A stretch of 64,000 nucleotides of DNA from assembly GCA_022702545.1 (NCBI GenBank), contig JAHRBC010000006.1, positions 2,604,001 through 2,668,000 on the forward strand, given 5' to 3'. Positions 22,836 through 35,800 of this stretch are shown here, one piece after another; position 1 is the first letter of the stretch, and each line of letters starts with the position of its first letter. Position numbers and translations under genes: made by a program. The notes beneath the pieces are model-generated. The model saw only the letters and a program-made list of their open reading frames with translations, had not been told where the DNA came from and searched no databases. The stretch comes from Phycomyces nitens. Taxonomy: Eukaryota > Mucoromycota > Mucoromycetes > Mucorales > Phycomycetaceae.

Positions 22836-25100
22836 ATGACGGGTCAATTGTGTATCGATGCAATTACGCAAGGAATTGTCAAGATTGGCTTTAGAGTCAT
22901 TCTCCATGTGTTCTTTCGCGAAATCAAGACGAGTGGTGTAGATCAAGTGCCTACCAATGGACCATGTATCTTTATTGTCGGGCCGCATTCCAACCAGTTT
23001 GTTGACGGCATGGTTTTCTACAGCTATACCGTACGCAGAACATACTCTGTAATGGCAGCCGTCTCATACAAGAAGCCTGTTATTGGACACATTGGCCAGG
23101 TGCTTCGAGCAAGTAGGTTGTACTCTGGTGTAGTCTGCGATATTTATTCTGTATCTAGTCCCTGTCGTGCGGCCTCAGGATATAATGAAGTCTGGAACTG
23201 GACATGTATTTTATGATCTAATGGATCCTCACAGAGTCAGAGGTGCTGGTACTCGATTTACGCAGGAGTTGATGCCTCGTGATACTGTTGTGTTTGCTGG
23301 ATGCAAGCTACAGGTGATAGATGTTGTATCCGATACAGAGCTAGAGATTGCGTATACACTTGATACCAAGGAAGAGGCCTTGGCAGGGTGCCAACCTAAT
23401 ATTCCCTATATATTCAAAATTGCACCGCATGTGGATCAGACACCGGTGTATGAAGAAGTCCACAATTACCTCGATAACAACCAATGTATCGTTATCTTTC
23501 CAGAGGGTGGCAGCCATGACCGTACTGAGATGTTGCCATTAAAAGGTAATTTGATGGTTGGAGTCTTGTCTGTACTGATAAGAGTCGTCTATCCATCCAG
23601 CTGGATTTGCGGTAATGGCACTGGGTGCAGTGGCAGAAAACCCCTCGCTTGATCTCAAGATTATTCCGGTTGGTATGTTATTAATCTGCTTGGGTCAAAG
23701 CACAGAGCACAGAGTACCGAGATTGGGACTTGTGGAACTTGTGGGACTTGAAGGGGAGGGGTAGGGGAGGGGAAACTGTCTGGAGAGGTAGAGATGTAGA
23801 GATTGTGAGGATTACGGACGAATTGAGGCCAAAACAGGAGAAAGATTGACAGATAAACCTGTTAGGTTTGAACTACTTCCATCCCGACCAGTTCCGATCC
23901 AGGGCCGTTGTTTCTTATGGCCAGCCGATTTCTGTTAGCCATGAGGATGCAGAGATGTTTAAACGGGGCGGAAGGGGTAAACATGAGGCAGTTATGCGTC
24001 TATTGGATCAAAGCGACGATGCATTCAAGGAGGTGACAATCAGTGCACCAGACGATGACACACTCTGCGTAGGTAACAGTTGGAGAGTATTGGATTTCTA
24101 ACCACATCTGTCTGCTTAGATCATCAGAGCTGCCTGTCGCCTACGTGAATCAGATCATCATACTCCACTATCTATCGAGCAAATCGTCCAGCATAACCGA
24201 ATCTTTGCAAAGGGGTGGAACCGACTAAGAAACGATCCCCAATTGCAAGCATTATCACGGAGAGTAAAGCTCTACAACCAGGCTCTCTCCTTCTTTGACA
24301 TAAAAGACCACCATGTAGAGAAGCTTGGGATTCCTCAAATGACAGCAGCAAGGCTACTCTTGCAGCGACTGACAAAACTCCTCTTGGTTTCTGGTGTCTG
24401 TACACCTGCGTAAGCAATAGATATTAAAATCCATATAAAGGATAAAAAGCTTATATATACATATTCTTATAGGTATATTGCCAATCTGCCATTGATGTGG
24501 ATCACTCGGTACATTAGTAAAATGAAGCAAAGAGGTAAATGAGCAAGCATGATAGCCAATCTGATTCTCATAAACCTCAAGAGGCCCTGGCTGGATCCAT
24601 GGTAAAAGTGGCGGCAAAAGATGTCCTGGCTACCTGGAAAGTACTGGTGGCAGCATTTGCAGTTCCTTCTCTTTATCTTTTGTATGCTGGACTCTATGTG
24701 TTTTATTTTGCAAAAAGCAAAATGCTCTTTTCACCAAAGGCAAAGATACTCAAGGTTGCCAATCTTTTTGGTGTCCAACTCATACTTCAATATGGCTTTT
24801 TGCGCCTTGGTGATGCTGGTCGTGATCTGTACAAGTGAGCTATGAAACCAAGGCGTATAATTGGCATCTTACCCTTATTATTATTTCAGATCAACAAAGC
24901 CACTTTTCTTGGCACTTCGTAACCCAAAAGCAGGAGAGATACTCCAGTCCATGCGATCAAATCTAGCAAGAGACATTACGACCTTTGTTAGCCAGCACAC
25001 AGATATCTTTCCCACATTTGACCAGGATCTGGAAAATATCCACGAGTCCCCGATAACAAGAGGTAATGAATATTCTAATCGATACAAAGAACAAGTCTAA
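22836..25100 (+). CDS. gpt2: Glycerol-3-phosphate / DHAP acyltransferase, Gpt2/Sct1 type
   Basis: Catalyses the first acylation in glycerolipid synthesis on the ER. Eight exons join to about 585 residues. The acyltransferase block I is GPHSNQFVDG, and block III is FPEGGSHDRTEMLPLK, with the rest completed after an intron at about 23547-23599 (AGFAVMALGAV). Another block reads IPVGLNYFHPDQFRSRA, split by an intron. A 47-bp intron at about 24536-24582 joins KMKQR to EALAGSMVKVAAKDVLATWK, the family's typical pre-membrane stretch. Two hydrophobic segments follow (VLVAAFAVPSLYLLYAGLYV, and one near LILQYGFL). The C-terminus is taken at the stop at 25098-25100. An extra exon to 25272 (VSETSPTLSIVTTT...) is possible, since Gpt2 tails are often Ser-rich. 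Confidence 0.9.
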
Positions 25101-25788
25101 AAAGAGTGTATCAGAAACATCTCCAACATTATCCATAGTAACCACCACTTCGACTGACTCGCAAGGGCTGTGCGATACACCAAATCCAGATAAATTTGAT
25201 CTTGACATGTACAAAGAACAAAAGCCAGAGTCAAGTTTTCCCATAAAGAACGAAACAGAGCGTAAAATGTAAATAATATATATACATACATACACATATA
25301 TATATATATACCTAGTAGGATGATCAATTCGTACATGTGCGTGTAAGAGACTAGATTTCAAGGTGCTTGTTTTACTGTTAAATTGAACAAAAATATTATT
25401 ATTATTATTATTATTTCCAAAGTGATTACACTCAACCAAATGGCTTTTTTGTTTGTTTGTAAACTACTCTTATTATTAATTAATTAATTATTTAATTAAT
25501 ACACCTACTAAATTGAATCTATAGAGCACCATAAACAAAAAGAAGAACAGTCTGTCTGTCTGTCTGTCTGTCTGTTATTTTATTTTTTGGTGAGTAGCCA
25601 AGTGAATAAAAAGAAGGAATAAATTAATATCTTGAAAATTCAACTAGTATGCTATTCCACACAATATTTTATTATTTATTTATTTATTTATTTATGATTG
25701 CGAGTGTACATGAGCATAATGGCTTTAAGGATCACTGGTGGCCTTTATCTAAATACAACAACAAAAAACATGGCTGTTAAGAGGATAT
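25101..25788. other. Intergenic region with simple repeats
   Basis: Convergent 3' ends. Contains (TA)n near 25278-25310, (TTA)n near 25395, (TCTG)n at 25551-25575 and (TTTA)n near 25672-25695. No gene, unless the acyltransferase has a further 3' exon to 25272. Confidence 0.6.
25551..25575. repeat. (TCTG)6 microsatellite
   Basis: Six perfect tetranucleotide copies. Confidence 0.95.
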
Positions 25789-26574
25789 TCAATTGCCATT
25801 GAAAGAGCCAGTACCTGTTTTTATGCCTAGAGGCTTTTTCCCTTTTTTTAATGTCTGGCTGTCTTGCTGGCCTCGATATTCGTGGGTATTTTCACTGCTT
25901 CTCTGGTATGCATTTGGATAAGGACTTATCAGTGCGGGATTACTCTGGCTTTGCATGTGTATCTGTGGAGAAGACCACATTTGGCCTGGTTGCCGAATGA
26001 TAGGATGCGACAGAATAGTAGGATTGCTAAAATCTGGTCTACGAGCAGAAAAATATGCCTGGTGGCTGTTTGGACTGTCGACAGGAGTTGGGAATCCTGG
26101 CAGGTTGTCGTTGAAGTAGTTTTGGGTGGGACTACTGGTTATACAATAATGGTTATCAACTGGATATTGCGAGTGTGTTAGAGGAATGGCTGTGTTGGTG
26201 TACGGAGCTGGGTTGGTGGTTGTAGGCGTAGATCTTAATGGTAAGACGTGCGGGTATCCAGAGTCTTGCTTTGAGATTTTTCCTCGTTCTCGCAAGGTAT
26301 GTGCCTTTTTTTCTTTGGCGCGTCGATTCTGGAGCCATACTTGAATGCGCCCTTGAGTTGTTCCTAGTTTTATTGCCATTGCCTTTTTTGCGGCTGCGGT
26401 TGGTCTGGTATGGTTTTGATACAGATCTTCTAGAATCTCGAGCTCAGAGGTCGAAAATCGATGCCTATGCTTGATCTCCGTATGAAAATCCTCATCATCG
26501 CTTGTACTTGTAGAACTAGGGCTCTTTTGCTCTTGATTGTATTCTTCAGCAAGATCTTTTGAATTGCTATTCAT
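25789..26574 (-). CDS. Homeodomain transcription factor with a WLQNRR helix 3
   Basis: A single-exon gene of 261 residues. The ATG at 26574 starts MNSNSKDLAEEYNQEQ. The homeodomain spans about residues 33-92: KHRHRFSTSELEILEDLYQN opens it, and RIQVWLQNRRAKEKKA is the recognition helix. Homeodomains almost always have WFQNRR. Here the Phe at position 49 is Leu, while Trp-48, Asn-51 and Arg-53 are kept, so DNA binding should remain possible. The lack of a three-residue loop insertion makes it a typical (non-TALE) class. The rest is Ser/Pro/Gln-rich and disordered, with a basic end KKGKKPLGIKTGTGS. Targets are unknown. The upstream in-frame ATG at 26661 lies in a poor context. Confidence 0.88.
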   Translation of the reverse strand: MNSNSKDLAEEYNQEQKSPSSTSTSDDEDFHTEIKHRHRFSTSELEILEDLYQNHTRPTAAAKKAMAIKLGTTQGRIQVWLQNRRAKEKKAHTLRERGKISKQDSGYPHVLPLRSTPTTTNPAPYTNTAIPLTHSQYPVDNHYCITSSPTQNYFNDNLPGFPTPVDSPNSHQAYFSARRPDFSNPTILSHPIIRQPGQMWSSPQIHMQSQSNPALISPYPNAYQRSSENTHEYRGQQDSQTLKKGKKPLGIKTGTGSFNGN

Positions 26575-27336
26575 GATTAAAAAGAGAGAAAGGCATAAAA
26601 GAAGGTCCTTAATATACTTTTGACAGATTTTTTTTTCTGAAACCAAAAATACTACACACAACCTAGACCTTTTTCATATCCAAAAGATTGATTAATGAGT
26701 AATGGAATGATTATGGAAAGTATATTGTTTAATACTACACACTGGCTTTGATTATAAAATACTCTATATATTCCTTTCTCTCTCTTTCTCTCTTTTTCTC
26801 TCTCTTTGTCCTTGTCGTTTTATATCAAAATACCAGATCATTGCATGGGTTTGGGTATTGCTATTGACTATCTACAGATCCAAGGAAATATGGACCTTGT
26901 CTGTTTGTAAGCATTGTTTGTAAAGTAATGGGCCCATACTTGAGATCCATCCCACTGTATTTTTTCTTTGATAAATTAAAAAAAAACTATTGAATTAACC
27001 CGATGATACGAAGCAAATGAGACTTGACTGATAGACAAACGTCTTTTTTTGAAGATAATTAGATCAACAGATAAAAAGTTTGAAAAACAGACCTGCATTT
27101 TTGTTCATGAAGGTTCCCACAATATATTATTGTTTCTAATAATCTCTCTCTCTCTCTCTCTCTCTTTTTCTCTCCCTTTAATTTTCTGTATGTATACATG
27201 TATCTTTTATTTTTATTGTATTTTTTTTGACAATGTTATCCTATCTGCAGAGAGAAAATATCCAAAAGAAAATTGAAATTGAAACAAGAAAATTAAAGTC
27301 TATTGATCTTTCAAGATACATTGTCGTCCGTCTTGC
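26575..27336. other. Spacer with CT-rich tracts
   Basis: Contains CT-rich runs near 26776-26812 and 27140-27175 (the former probably part of the homeobox promoter). No gene seen. Confidence 0.6.
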
Positions 27337-28039
27337 TTAATCTCCACTTGCACACCCTCTGCAGCCACAATGGACACATTCGATTGTCTTTCCCTCTTCC
27401 AGCTTCTCTTTGGGTACACGGCATACACAAGTGGTTCCAAAGTTGGTGTCTCTTGGTTGAACGCATCGCAGACAGCATAGTTTCTCGAATCCAGGCTTAA
27501 TTGTTATTTATCCAAAAATATATATATACATGTAATTATATACAAATAATATACATATACATATACATATATATATACATATAGGTATATTTAGATGCAT
27601 ATATACATATATATATTTTTTTATATATAAAAATCATTAGACTTTATTTTCTCTCTCTCTTTTACTTAATGTCTCTTACCTTTTTCCATTTTGCAATTAG
27701 ATTGGCATCGGCATACTTGTACTTTAATAAATAGTCGTATAATTCTCGCGAGATTGCCTTTCGTTTGTGATAGAGATCGTAAATGTATCGCGTTCGCTGA
27801 TGATGAATACGAAAGATTGGCCATGAACTCTCTACAATACGCTTTCCCTCATGAGGCTCATTCTCAACTATCAGTAAATCCACAAATCAACAATTCATGA
27901 TTAATATTGTATATTGCGAATCCCAGATTATTCCCTATTTACCTTCTTTCATCTTTTTAGCAAACTCCTCCAGGGTTGGCTCGATTTCATCAAAGCCCTG
28001 GGGTGGTCGCTTTGTTCGTGTTGTTCTGACTTTTGGCAT
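27337..28039 (-). CDS. bud31: Bud31/G10 spliceosome protein
   Basis: Bud31 is a small zinc-binding component of the activated spliceosome. Three exons (28039-27943, 27867-27680, 27495-27337) join in phase to 147 residues, the normal length. The start reads [20 protein letters not shown]. The centre reads [20 protein letters not shown] and [20 protein letters not shown]. The end carries the cysteine-rich zinc clusters [20 protein letters not shown] and [11 protein letters not shown]. All are near-invariant landmarks of the family. Intron 2 (27496-27679) is unusually long for this window and is filled with AT repeats. It is divergent from the mitochondrial carrier gene with only about 230 bp between starts, so they may share a promoter. 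Confidence 0.96.
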
Positions 28040-28266
28040 TGCGTCAAGATCGATGGACGTGTAGCAAAAAAATAAAAAATTATATATAGAGTGCGAAAGC
28101 GAGACCAACTTGGACCCACATTTCGGCTGTCTTTGGAAACCAAAGTCACATATTCGCCTATTCAAAAAGAAAAAAATTCCAAAAAAAAAAGGAAAGAAAA
28201 TTGGAATCCTGAATCTTTGGTACCTTTTTATATATATATATATATTATTTGGGGAGGGTTGTAAAT

Positions 28267-29218
28267 ATGAGTATAGATGCCTATTATCTTTTTGCATCTA
28301 GCATTGCAGCCCTTGTAGCCAGGACACTAACATATCCGAGTAAGTCCTTGTGTGGCTGTAAATACAACCTGAATCCAGAGAAATTGACTTCACCTAGTCG
28401 ACACAATCAAGACTAGACTTCAAGTAGAACATCCTCTATTAAATGCCGAGCCATTGAATGAAACGATCCTCAATCAGGCATCACGATCCCTTTATCTCCT
28501 TACCCACAGCTCTCTCTCTTCTCTCTACCAAGGTCTCCTTGTAACCATCCTTCTCTCTGTTCCGGCCCTCTCTGTCTACCTCTCCTGTTACGCAATCGCC
28601 AAGACCTGGCTTGATACAAATGGTCCAGATTGGCTGAGTCAGGAGGGATTCCTTAATCCCCTTGTTTCGGGATGCTTTGCAGAAGTGGTATCTGGCATAT
28701 TCTTTACACCCATGGAGGTCCTCAAGAGCTGCCTTCAGAATGAGTACCAGGACCACAACCAACCAACTTCTTCGACATTTGATCTAGTGCTCTATGTATG
28801 GCAAACCAAAGGTCTCGAGGGCTTTTATCGAGGCTATTGGATGAGTCTCTTGGTCTTTGTTCCACACACCATGACTTATTTTCTAGTCTATGAGAAACTA
28901 AAGGCAGTAGCAGGCCAAGAATCCTTTGTGGTCTATCTGGTATGTTCTACTTTAGCGGGCACAGCAGCCACTGTGGTATCTACACCACTTGATATCATCA
29001 AGACACGCTGGCAGGTGTCAGTGTCAGAAGATGAGAATTTAGACTCACGGAAAGGACCCCTTGGGATTGCACATCACATGTGGCAAAAGGAGGGCAAGTG
29101 GCGAGGATTTACGCGAGGTTTGTTTGCAAGAATTGCCACAATGATTCCAATGACTACCATAAGTATGACCGTATTTGAGAGCCTGATGAACTGGCATAGT
29201 CGGCCAGTTGGTCAATAA
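28267..29218 (+). CDS. Mitochondrial carrier family transporter
   Basis: Inner-membrane solute carrier. Two exons (28267-28339 and 28398-29218) join in phase to 297 residues, the standard three-repeat size. The three carrier signatures are visible: YPIDTIKTRLQ (completed across the intron), TPMEVLKSCLQ and TPLDIIKTRWQ. Each follows a hydrophobic helix. Helices such as LVTILLSVPALSVYLSCYAI and VYLVCSTLAGTAATVV fit the six-helix plan. Repeat 2 carries Cys in place of the usual Arg/Lys (KSCLQ). The matrix gate motif EGFYRGYW and the late RGFTRGLFARI are typical. I cannot assign the substrate. Confidence 0.92.
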
Positions 29219-29563
29219 TAGAAAGATGTATTTAATGATCACACATAAATGTTATAAATACACATATTAAAGATAGGTCAATTATAATTAATGTTAATAA
29301 TGTGTATAGTGTGCTTTATTATTATATTTACATTTATAAATATAATTTATATAATAAAATAGTGTAAAAGAATAATAGGAAGGATAGAAAAAAGGTATAC
29401 CACGTATGATTAGCTTTGGAATAAAGAGAGGTAAAAAGTAAGAGTGTTGTATGGTAAGGGGTATGTGTTTTATAAAAAGAGGTATGCAAATAAGATGTAC
29501 GACTGACAATTCTCTTTGCAAGCCAAATGCCAATAACCTGCCAAACAAGACAAAAAAGTGAGA
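29219..29563. other. AT-rich convergent 3' spacer
   Basis: No coding signal, only A/T-rich sequence. Confidence 0.6.
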
Positions 29564-32500
29564 CTAATCTGTAAGGTCAATTGCAGCTGCAGGACAAGAA
29601 AAAAAAGAAGAACAAGATATTAGCACATTATTTAATTAGATTGACGCAAAGACTTACATTGGAGAAGCAGACAGCACATCATGATAGCAAGCATAGAGAT
29701 ACCAGTGAGGTTATCATAGGTGGCAGCCGAAAGGCCAAAGAACAAGATTGCGTTCAAGAACCGAGAACCACAGATAATATAAGACCATTTTGCTACAAGG
29801 ACAGAATGAGATTACGAAATACAAGCTTGTGAGTTTGTGTTATTCTTACCACCAATGGGTGTATTGACAAGCTTGATCATCGCATTGAGACACAGAATGA
29901 GACCAGCAGAGATCCAGAATGCTTGAAAGACAAAGCGAGTGTCTGGGATCTCTTCGCATGCTTCAGCATCTCCACTTGCTCCGGAAGCAACCCGCAATGC
30001 GGCGATAAGAGAATGGCCTGCGAGTTCTGAACTGGTTGCTGGCAAGTGCAACTCGGCCTCGACTTCGTGGCAAGCTTCACGCATCAATTCAGCACCGGCC
30101 TCTCCGTCATCCCAACCAAGGCGGAAGATGGTAATTACGTCAATCATTGCAATACCAAAAGCGACCTGGCACAGATGAAGAGGGAAGTGAAGCCAGACCC
30201 AGAGCTGACTCACTTCGATTTCGCTGAGGACCTAGAGTGATATATACATTTAGCATTTTATATATGATTGGTTATAATACATACCTCGGCATTAAAGTCG
30301 TCAAAGTACATGAAGAAGAAGTTGAAGATGATGATCAGGCCAAACATGATGGACACACTAAAAGCAACAACAACAACAAACTAAGTATATACAAGCACAA
30401 GACACAAAATAGACTTACACGACAGGTACATGGGCTTCGGCATCCGAGACCATTGTAATGAAACCCATACAGTTCTCGCCAAGAATAATGAGAGTAAACA
30501 GACCGAATCGTTCGCCAAGATGACTGGCGGCCAAAGATGTCTGCTTGTTCCTTTTCAAGATTACATTCACTATAAACTCGGCACCAATACTGATGTACCA
30601 GAACAAGTAGCGAGCCATTTGGTTTGCAGGGAACAAGAGAGAGCAACCCCACATAATCATCGCGATCATATTGATTCCGACATAGGCCATCAGAGGCTTG
30701 CGAGCAAAGGAGCCAGAAATAATTGCAGCAACAAGAACGACGCTGTATTCGATCAACAAGACTGCCTTCATGACTATAGAACTTGTTAAGTGTTGTTTCA
30801 AATCACAGACAGTTTGGAAACGTACCCATATAACCAATAATGAAGCCCTTTGGGTCGTCTTTCCAGAATCCATTGCTAGAGGCAGCCATGCCGACTATAG
30901 ATATATGTAAAAAAAAAAAAGACATTTAGATTCCATCTTTTATAAAACATACAACTCTGGTTACCTAAACCACACAATTCAATAACCTTGTAGATATGGT
31001 GCATGACATCTAGAGATCAAGACATGTCAGTACAAAAATTAACGTTTTCTCGAGTATCTTACCGGCAGAATCATAGCGAGAAGAATACCTAGACACACAT
31101 ACATTAATACGTGGCATTATTCAGGGTACCATTAACACTTACAATGCACTTGAACACCATGTCCACCACATAACCACAAACCAGGCTGCGTAAATTCCCA
31201 ATTGTTCTTGTCCAGTAATATGGTTCGCATGAGTAAAGGTACTAAGGGACTGGTTAAGACATCTTTGTACAAAACTTGTCAAATCACATACGTGAGCCAA
31301 CCGACATAAAACAGATCGCCAAACAGCTCTACCCATGTAGCCTTTGTCTCTTCCTCAGTATCGTCCGAAAGATCTGCATCAGGAAGACTATAATTGAAAT
31401 CAATTAGTGTCCCAAAGTCTAGGCAATCCTTACATAAAGATCTGTCGACGCTTTTTCTCTTCTTTGGCCTCTTCTTCTTCTGGTTTAGAGTATTTGATTT
31501 CCAAATAGACATTCTCGTTTAATTTGATCACGGTTCCAGACAAACGGGACAATATTTCATGATCAGCAATGTTTTGCTTTTCTTCCAATGCCTTTGATTG
31601 TGCTTCCGAGAGTCCTTCTTTTAATTCAGGCACCTGGAGTTTCTCAGAGTCATTGTGGGGCTTGACTTCTAAAGGAGACGCAGCAAGATCTGCTTGTTCC
31701 CGAGTTTCTTGTGTATCGGCTCCCATCAATGTCTTTTGGCGGGGTATGGAATCCTCAGAGCCGGAGGAATTGTGTCTGGCTGTGTGGATTTGGTGTAAAT
31801 AAAGGCCAAGTAAAATAAAAAAATACATGTACGACTTACTCTTCTTCTTGAACTCAGCAGCCGCCTCTTTCAACTCAGTACGTATATCAACCGTCTTGTG
31901 GATCTTTAGGGAATAGTCGCGCTTTGAGTTGTGGAAGAATTCAATAAGACTGTCCGTATCGTCAATATTTTTGAGTTTTTCTACGTCCTTCTGAGTAAGA
32001 GAAAGCTATCAAGAAACAAAGATTAGTTTGGTGGCTAATATGATCAAGAGACCCACTTACAGGCTCCCACAGCTGTCTAATGAGATCGTCTGTCACATCG
32101 AGGTCCTGATCACCAACCAGGTGAAGGAAATGAACGACTGCAGAATATTAATAAACGTGTTTATAGATTATGTCCAAGGACTAGCATTTGACAAAACTTA
32201 CTGATCCTTTTAACTGTAGGCTTTCTAAAATAGCAATTATTATTATTTTTGCAGCACGATTTTAGTCTTGTCGATCTCATCAAGAATCAAGATTAAACAA
32301 CTCCAACTTACGGTTCAAGTTTAACATTGGGATCAAGCATATCTGGGTGGGACGCATCAAACTCCTTCTTTTCTTCATCGAATTCCTTTATACGCTTGCG
32401 ATGGAGTTCTAATTCCCTGATTGGGTGAAGAAGAACATCACCAAAGGTCTCGGTACCATGCCGACGGAGAGGACGACCTGCAGGGTCATGAGTAGGAGCA

Positions 32501-32808
32501 GTAACTTGATCAAATATGTTGTGGTGACCATGGTGACCATGGTGACCATGGTTATGGTGGGTGCCAACGATATCTTTCTTGCTTGACCGGGTGCTTGATG
32601 CCTTTTGGGAGTTGTTGACCATGGAACGGTGGGTGATGTGGCTACCGATCTCGATACTTCCTCCCTCGGATGTAATGAAATTGGCTTCTGGGTCATTTTC
32701 ATTGAATTCATCGTCATATTCAATGTTGCTAGGAGACTGACGGGTCGAAGGGTGTCTTCTTACGCCTCCAAATCCAGGTCCACTATAGTTTCCCGAGCCC
32801 TGAGCCAT
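29564..32808 (-). CDS. LtrA-like multi-pass membrane protein
   Basis: Low-temperature-requirement-A (LtrA) family proteins are multi-pass membrane proteins of poorly known role, found in bacteria and fungi. About a dozen short exons run from ATG 32808 (MAQGSGNYSGPGFGG) to TAG 29564 (SAIDLTD). The N-terminal cytosolic part (exon 32808-32312) is disordered and His-rich (HHNHGHHGHHGHHNIFD). A charged region follows (EEEEAKEEKKRR). The LtrA domain starts with WVELFGDLFYVGWLTYV, which matches the family's ELFFDLVFV opening. It holds the signature HLGERFGLFTLIILGE at about 30500. Further helices are IEYSVVLVAAIISGSFA and FGIAMIDVITIFRLG, and the last segment is FLNAILFFGLSAATYD. Exon edges inside 30.2-32.3 kb are approximate. 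Confidence 0.82.
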
Positions 32809-35800
32809 TAAAATCTAAAATAAATAAATAGATAAAAAAAGAAAAAGAAAAAAAAGGGCTTATTGGGTAAAGATGAGAAATAAACCAATTTATTGGGATT
32901 CTTATTTTTATTCAGAATCACAAAAATCAAATTCCTCCAAGACTGTGCTATTTCCAATCGTTCTTTTGAGTGGAAGGAAAAAAAGTTCAATATATATGTG
33001 TATATATATATAAAGTAGCGTGGAAGCACAAGAAAGGCATCGGCGGAAAAAAGAAATTACCTCAATCGAGGCAACCAAGGCAGAGCAATACACACCACTG
33101 GTTATTGTAAACTGTATCGAGTCTGGCTAAATGCGTACTCTCTCTCTCTCTCTCTCTTTTTGGCAGATGAATAGCACAAAATATCCTGACCTGGGTATTT
33201 TGTTATTTAGAGGCATATTATAAATAAAGCTGTATGACATGTAGTGAAGAAATACGGGTTTTTGCTGATTCTATGCCCAGTCATTTATTTTAAATCGCCG
33301 ATCATGTTTGTGTTTTTGGCTAAATACGCGCCAATTTTGGTTCAAATGTTACAAAAGGCAGAGCTGATTTCAAAACCGCTCTTTGCTTTTTTTTCTTTAG
33401 GTAGGACAAATAGTTTGCAAAATATGGTTTTTTATTGGTTTTTTTTTATATTACGGTTACTAATAAACGCTATTTTATATACGATCTAGAATCTGGGGAA
33501 TCGCCTTGCACATCAAATAATTTATAGTCTTTATATTCAGTAAATCAATAAATAGAAGCACCCATGAAATGAGGGATTGTATAATGGCCTTTTTTAAAAA
33601 AAGATCATATGCGATCCCCACGTCTTGCCACTTGTAGCAGGGTGCCGACGTCTCTTACAGCTATGGCAGATACGTGGGTAATCAAGATACGATTTTTGAG
33701 CTTGCAAAAGTACATTGGATCAATAGAGGTTGGCCTGCTTCTTTATAAAATGCGAGGTATATACATCTTGTCAAATTAACCATTGTATCAGTACAGATTT
33801 GTACTTTTTTTTCAGTATCATGACAAGATTGCTAATAATACTCTGTGTTTTATTTTTCCTAAAAAATAATAATGATATCAAACTTTTTAACCAATTTCAT
33901 GCTCTTCAAGTGGCTTGAACAACATATTTATTTTTTTGGGAGGGTTCATGGCAGGCATAAAGCTTACTTGCCAGGGCTAGATCCAATCAATGGAAACAAA
34001 ATAAGCTTGTGGTTTGTATACCTTGTACTTTTGATTTTGTCGTATTACTTTGCTATTCATTATCTTGTTCTTTTTTTTTCGCACCCCAATTAGAATACGC
34101 GTATTAATAATACGTGTTTAAATGTCAAAAAAATAATACATAAAGACATAATGTGCTTAATGGCCTATTTTCACCTTGCGAGTACTGCTTTGATATTCGT
34201 CTCTAATTAAATCAATATAAAACATATTGAAAATGTCTTGTCGCTAAATAGTCTGACATTTTCATAGGATCCAAAAACATAACCAATAATATCTAATAAC
34301 CTTGGGCTTTTAAATCAATAATACCAAACATAGTCTGGTCAATAAATACAATGTACCCATCAAAACCCAATATCTTGCGTGTGTAGGAAACGTGTATAAT
34401 CAAAAATGTTGGTTTAAAAAATAAAAAGCTCAAGTAACAAAACCTGCCCTTTACAAAATTAAAATTCGGAAAGACAAAAAACCCCGCCCGTTGTAAATTC
34501 AGATACCGTCACGATGTTTAACAACAACAAGAAAGTATTCGATCGCTCAACAGATCAGAATTCCATGGCCCTGAATATCATTACAAAAAGAGAAATTACC
34601 AAAGTAACAAATCCTGAGTTTTGACATGTAGGACATCTTGTAGGAGTAGCCTATTGACTGTGGCTGTAATATTCACAGCCTTTTAAATAGATAGGCTTGG
34701 GTACTCCTTACAGGACAGACTGTTTGTTGAGAAGATAAATAGTGGTTCGATATCGATCTTTACGCGATTCAAGCACAAGGGGTAACTCTATACTAGCTTG
34801 TTATTGTATTTATCGCTCTTCATCTATCAACCGTTTTATCCAAAAAAAGAAAAACCCATTTATTTTTTCAAATTGGACTCTAATGATATCTGTGTGCGTG
34901 GATTGTAGAACAGCCACCATCTATACTCAAATTTGATGTGGGTCGGCTCAAAAGAGGCAAAAATGTACTGGTGCCGAGGGTACCGAAGAGAGAGAGACAA
35001 AGAGAGAGGAACCTAAAAAAAAATGTTTATATTTGTACATAAACTGGACATCTTGTTACTCGAGATTTTGTCTTTTTTTTGTTTTATATCTATAATTGTA
35101 TCATAGATATATTTGTACTTGTACCTCTTGTACTGTCTGAATGCCGGGATTTCTAAAAAAAGAGGGTTACAAATGTAACCATCTAGTGATACAATGGCCT
35201 TTATAAATGGGTTCAGCCGTTCCAAAAGTTTATTCTTGAAAATCACGTAGATCCCTATGTGGGATAGGGCATATGTCGGCCGGTAAACGATATGAGATGC
35301 TTTTAGGGCAGTCTATTGAACAGATCGAGTTTATTAGGGCCATCAAGAACAATTGCAGATAATTCAATACATTTGTCTTTTCTTCCAATGTGGTACATTT
35401 CAGCCACGTTTTGTAACCTTGTGCTAAAGCCAATGCACAAAGGATTCTGTGTGTGGTAGAAGAAGAGCTGGTGAATTTTACACAAAGGCTAAACGGGAAG
35501 TTGGATAATTGAATGTGTGTGTGAGAGTATCATGTACTTTTTGGAGATTGACATCTTTTGAGTACAACACGATTATTTAACAAGGGTTGAAAGCAAGCTT
35601 ATAAGGGTTGAAAGCAGACAATTCTTGATGTGCTTGAATATCAGCAAATTTGACTTCTTCTTTTTAAAAATAAAATAAAAATAAATAAATCAGAAATAAT
35701 TATGTATTGTGAAACAGAGTGCTCGACAATAGCCACTAGTCCTTGCAGACTAAAAAAGCCAATCGGTTTAATCTCAATAGCCTCTATATAATTACTATTA

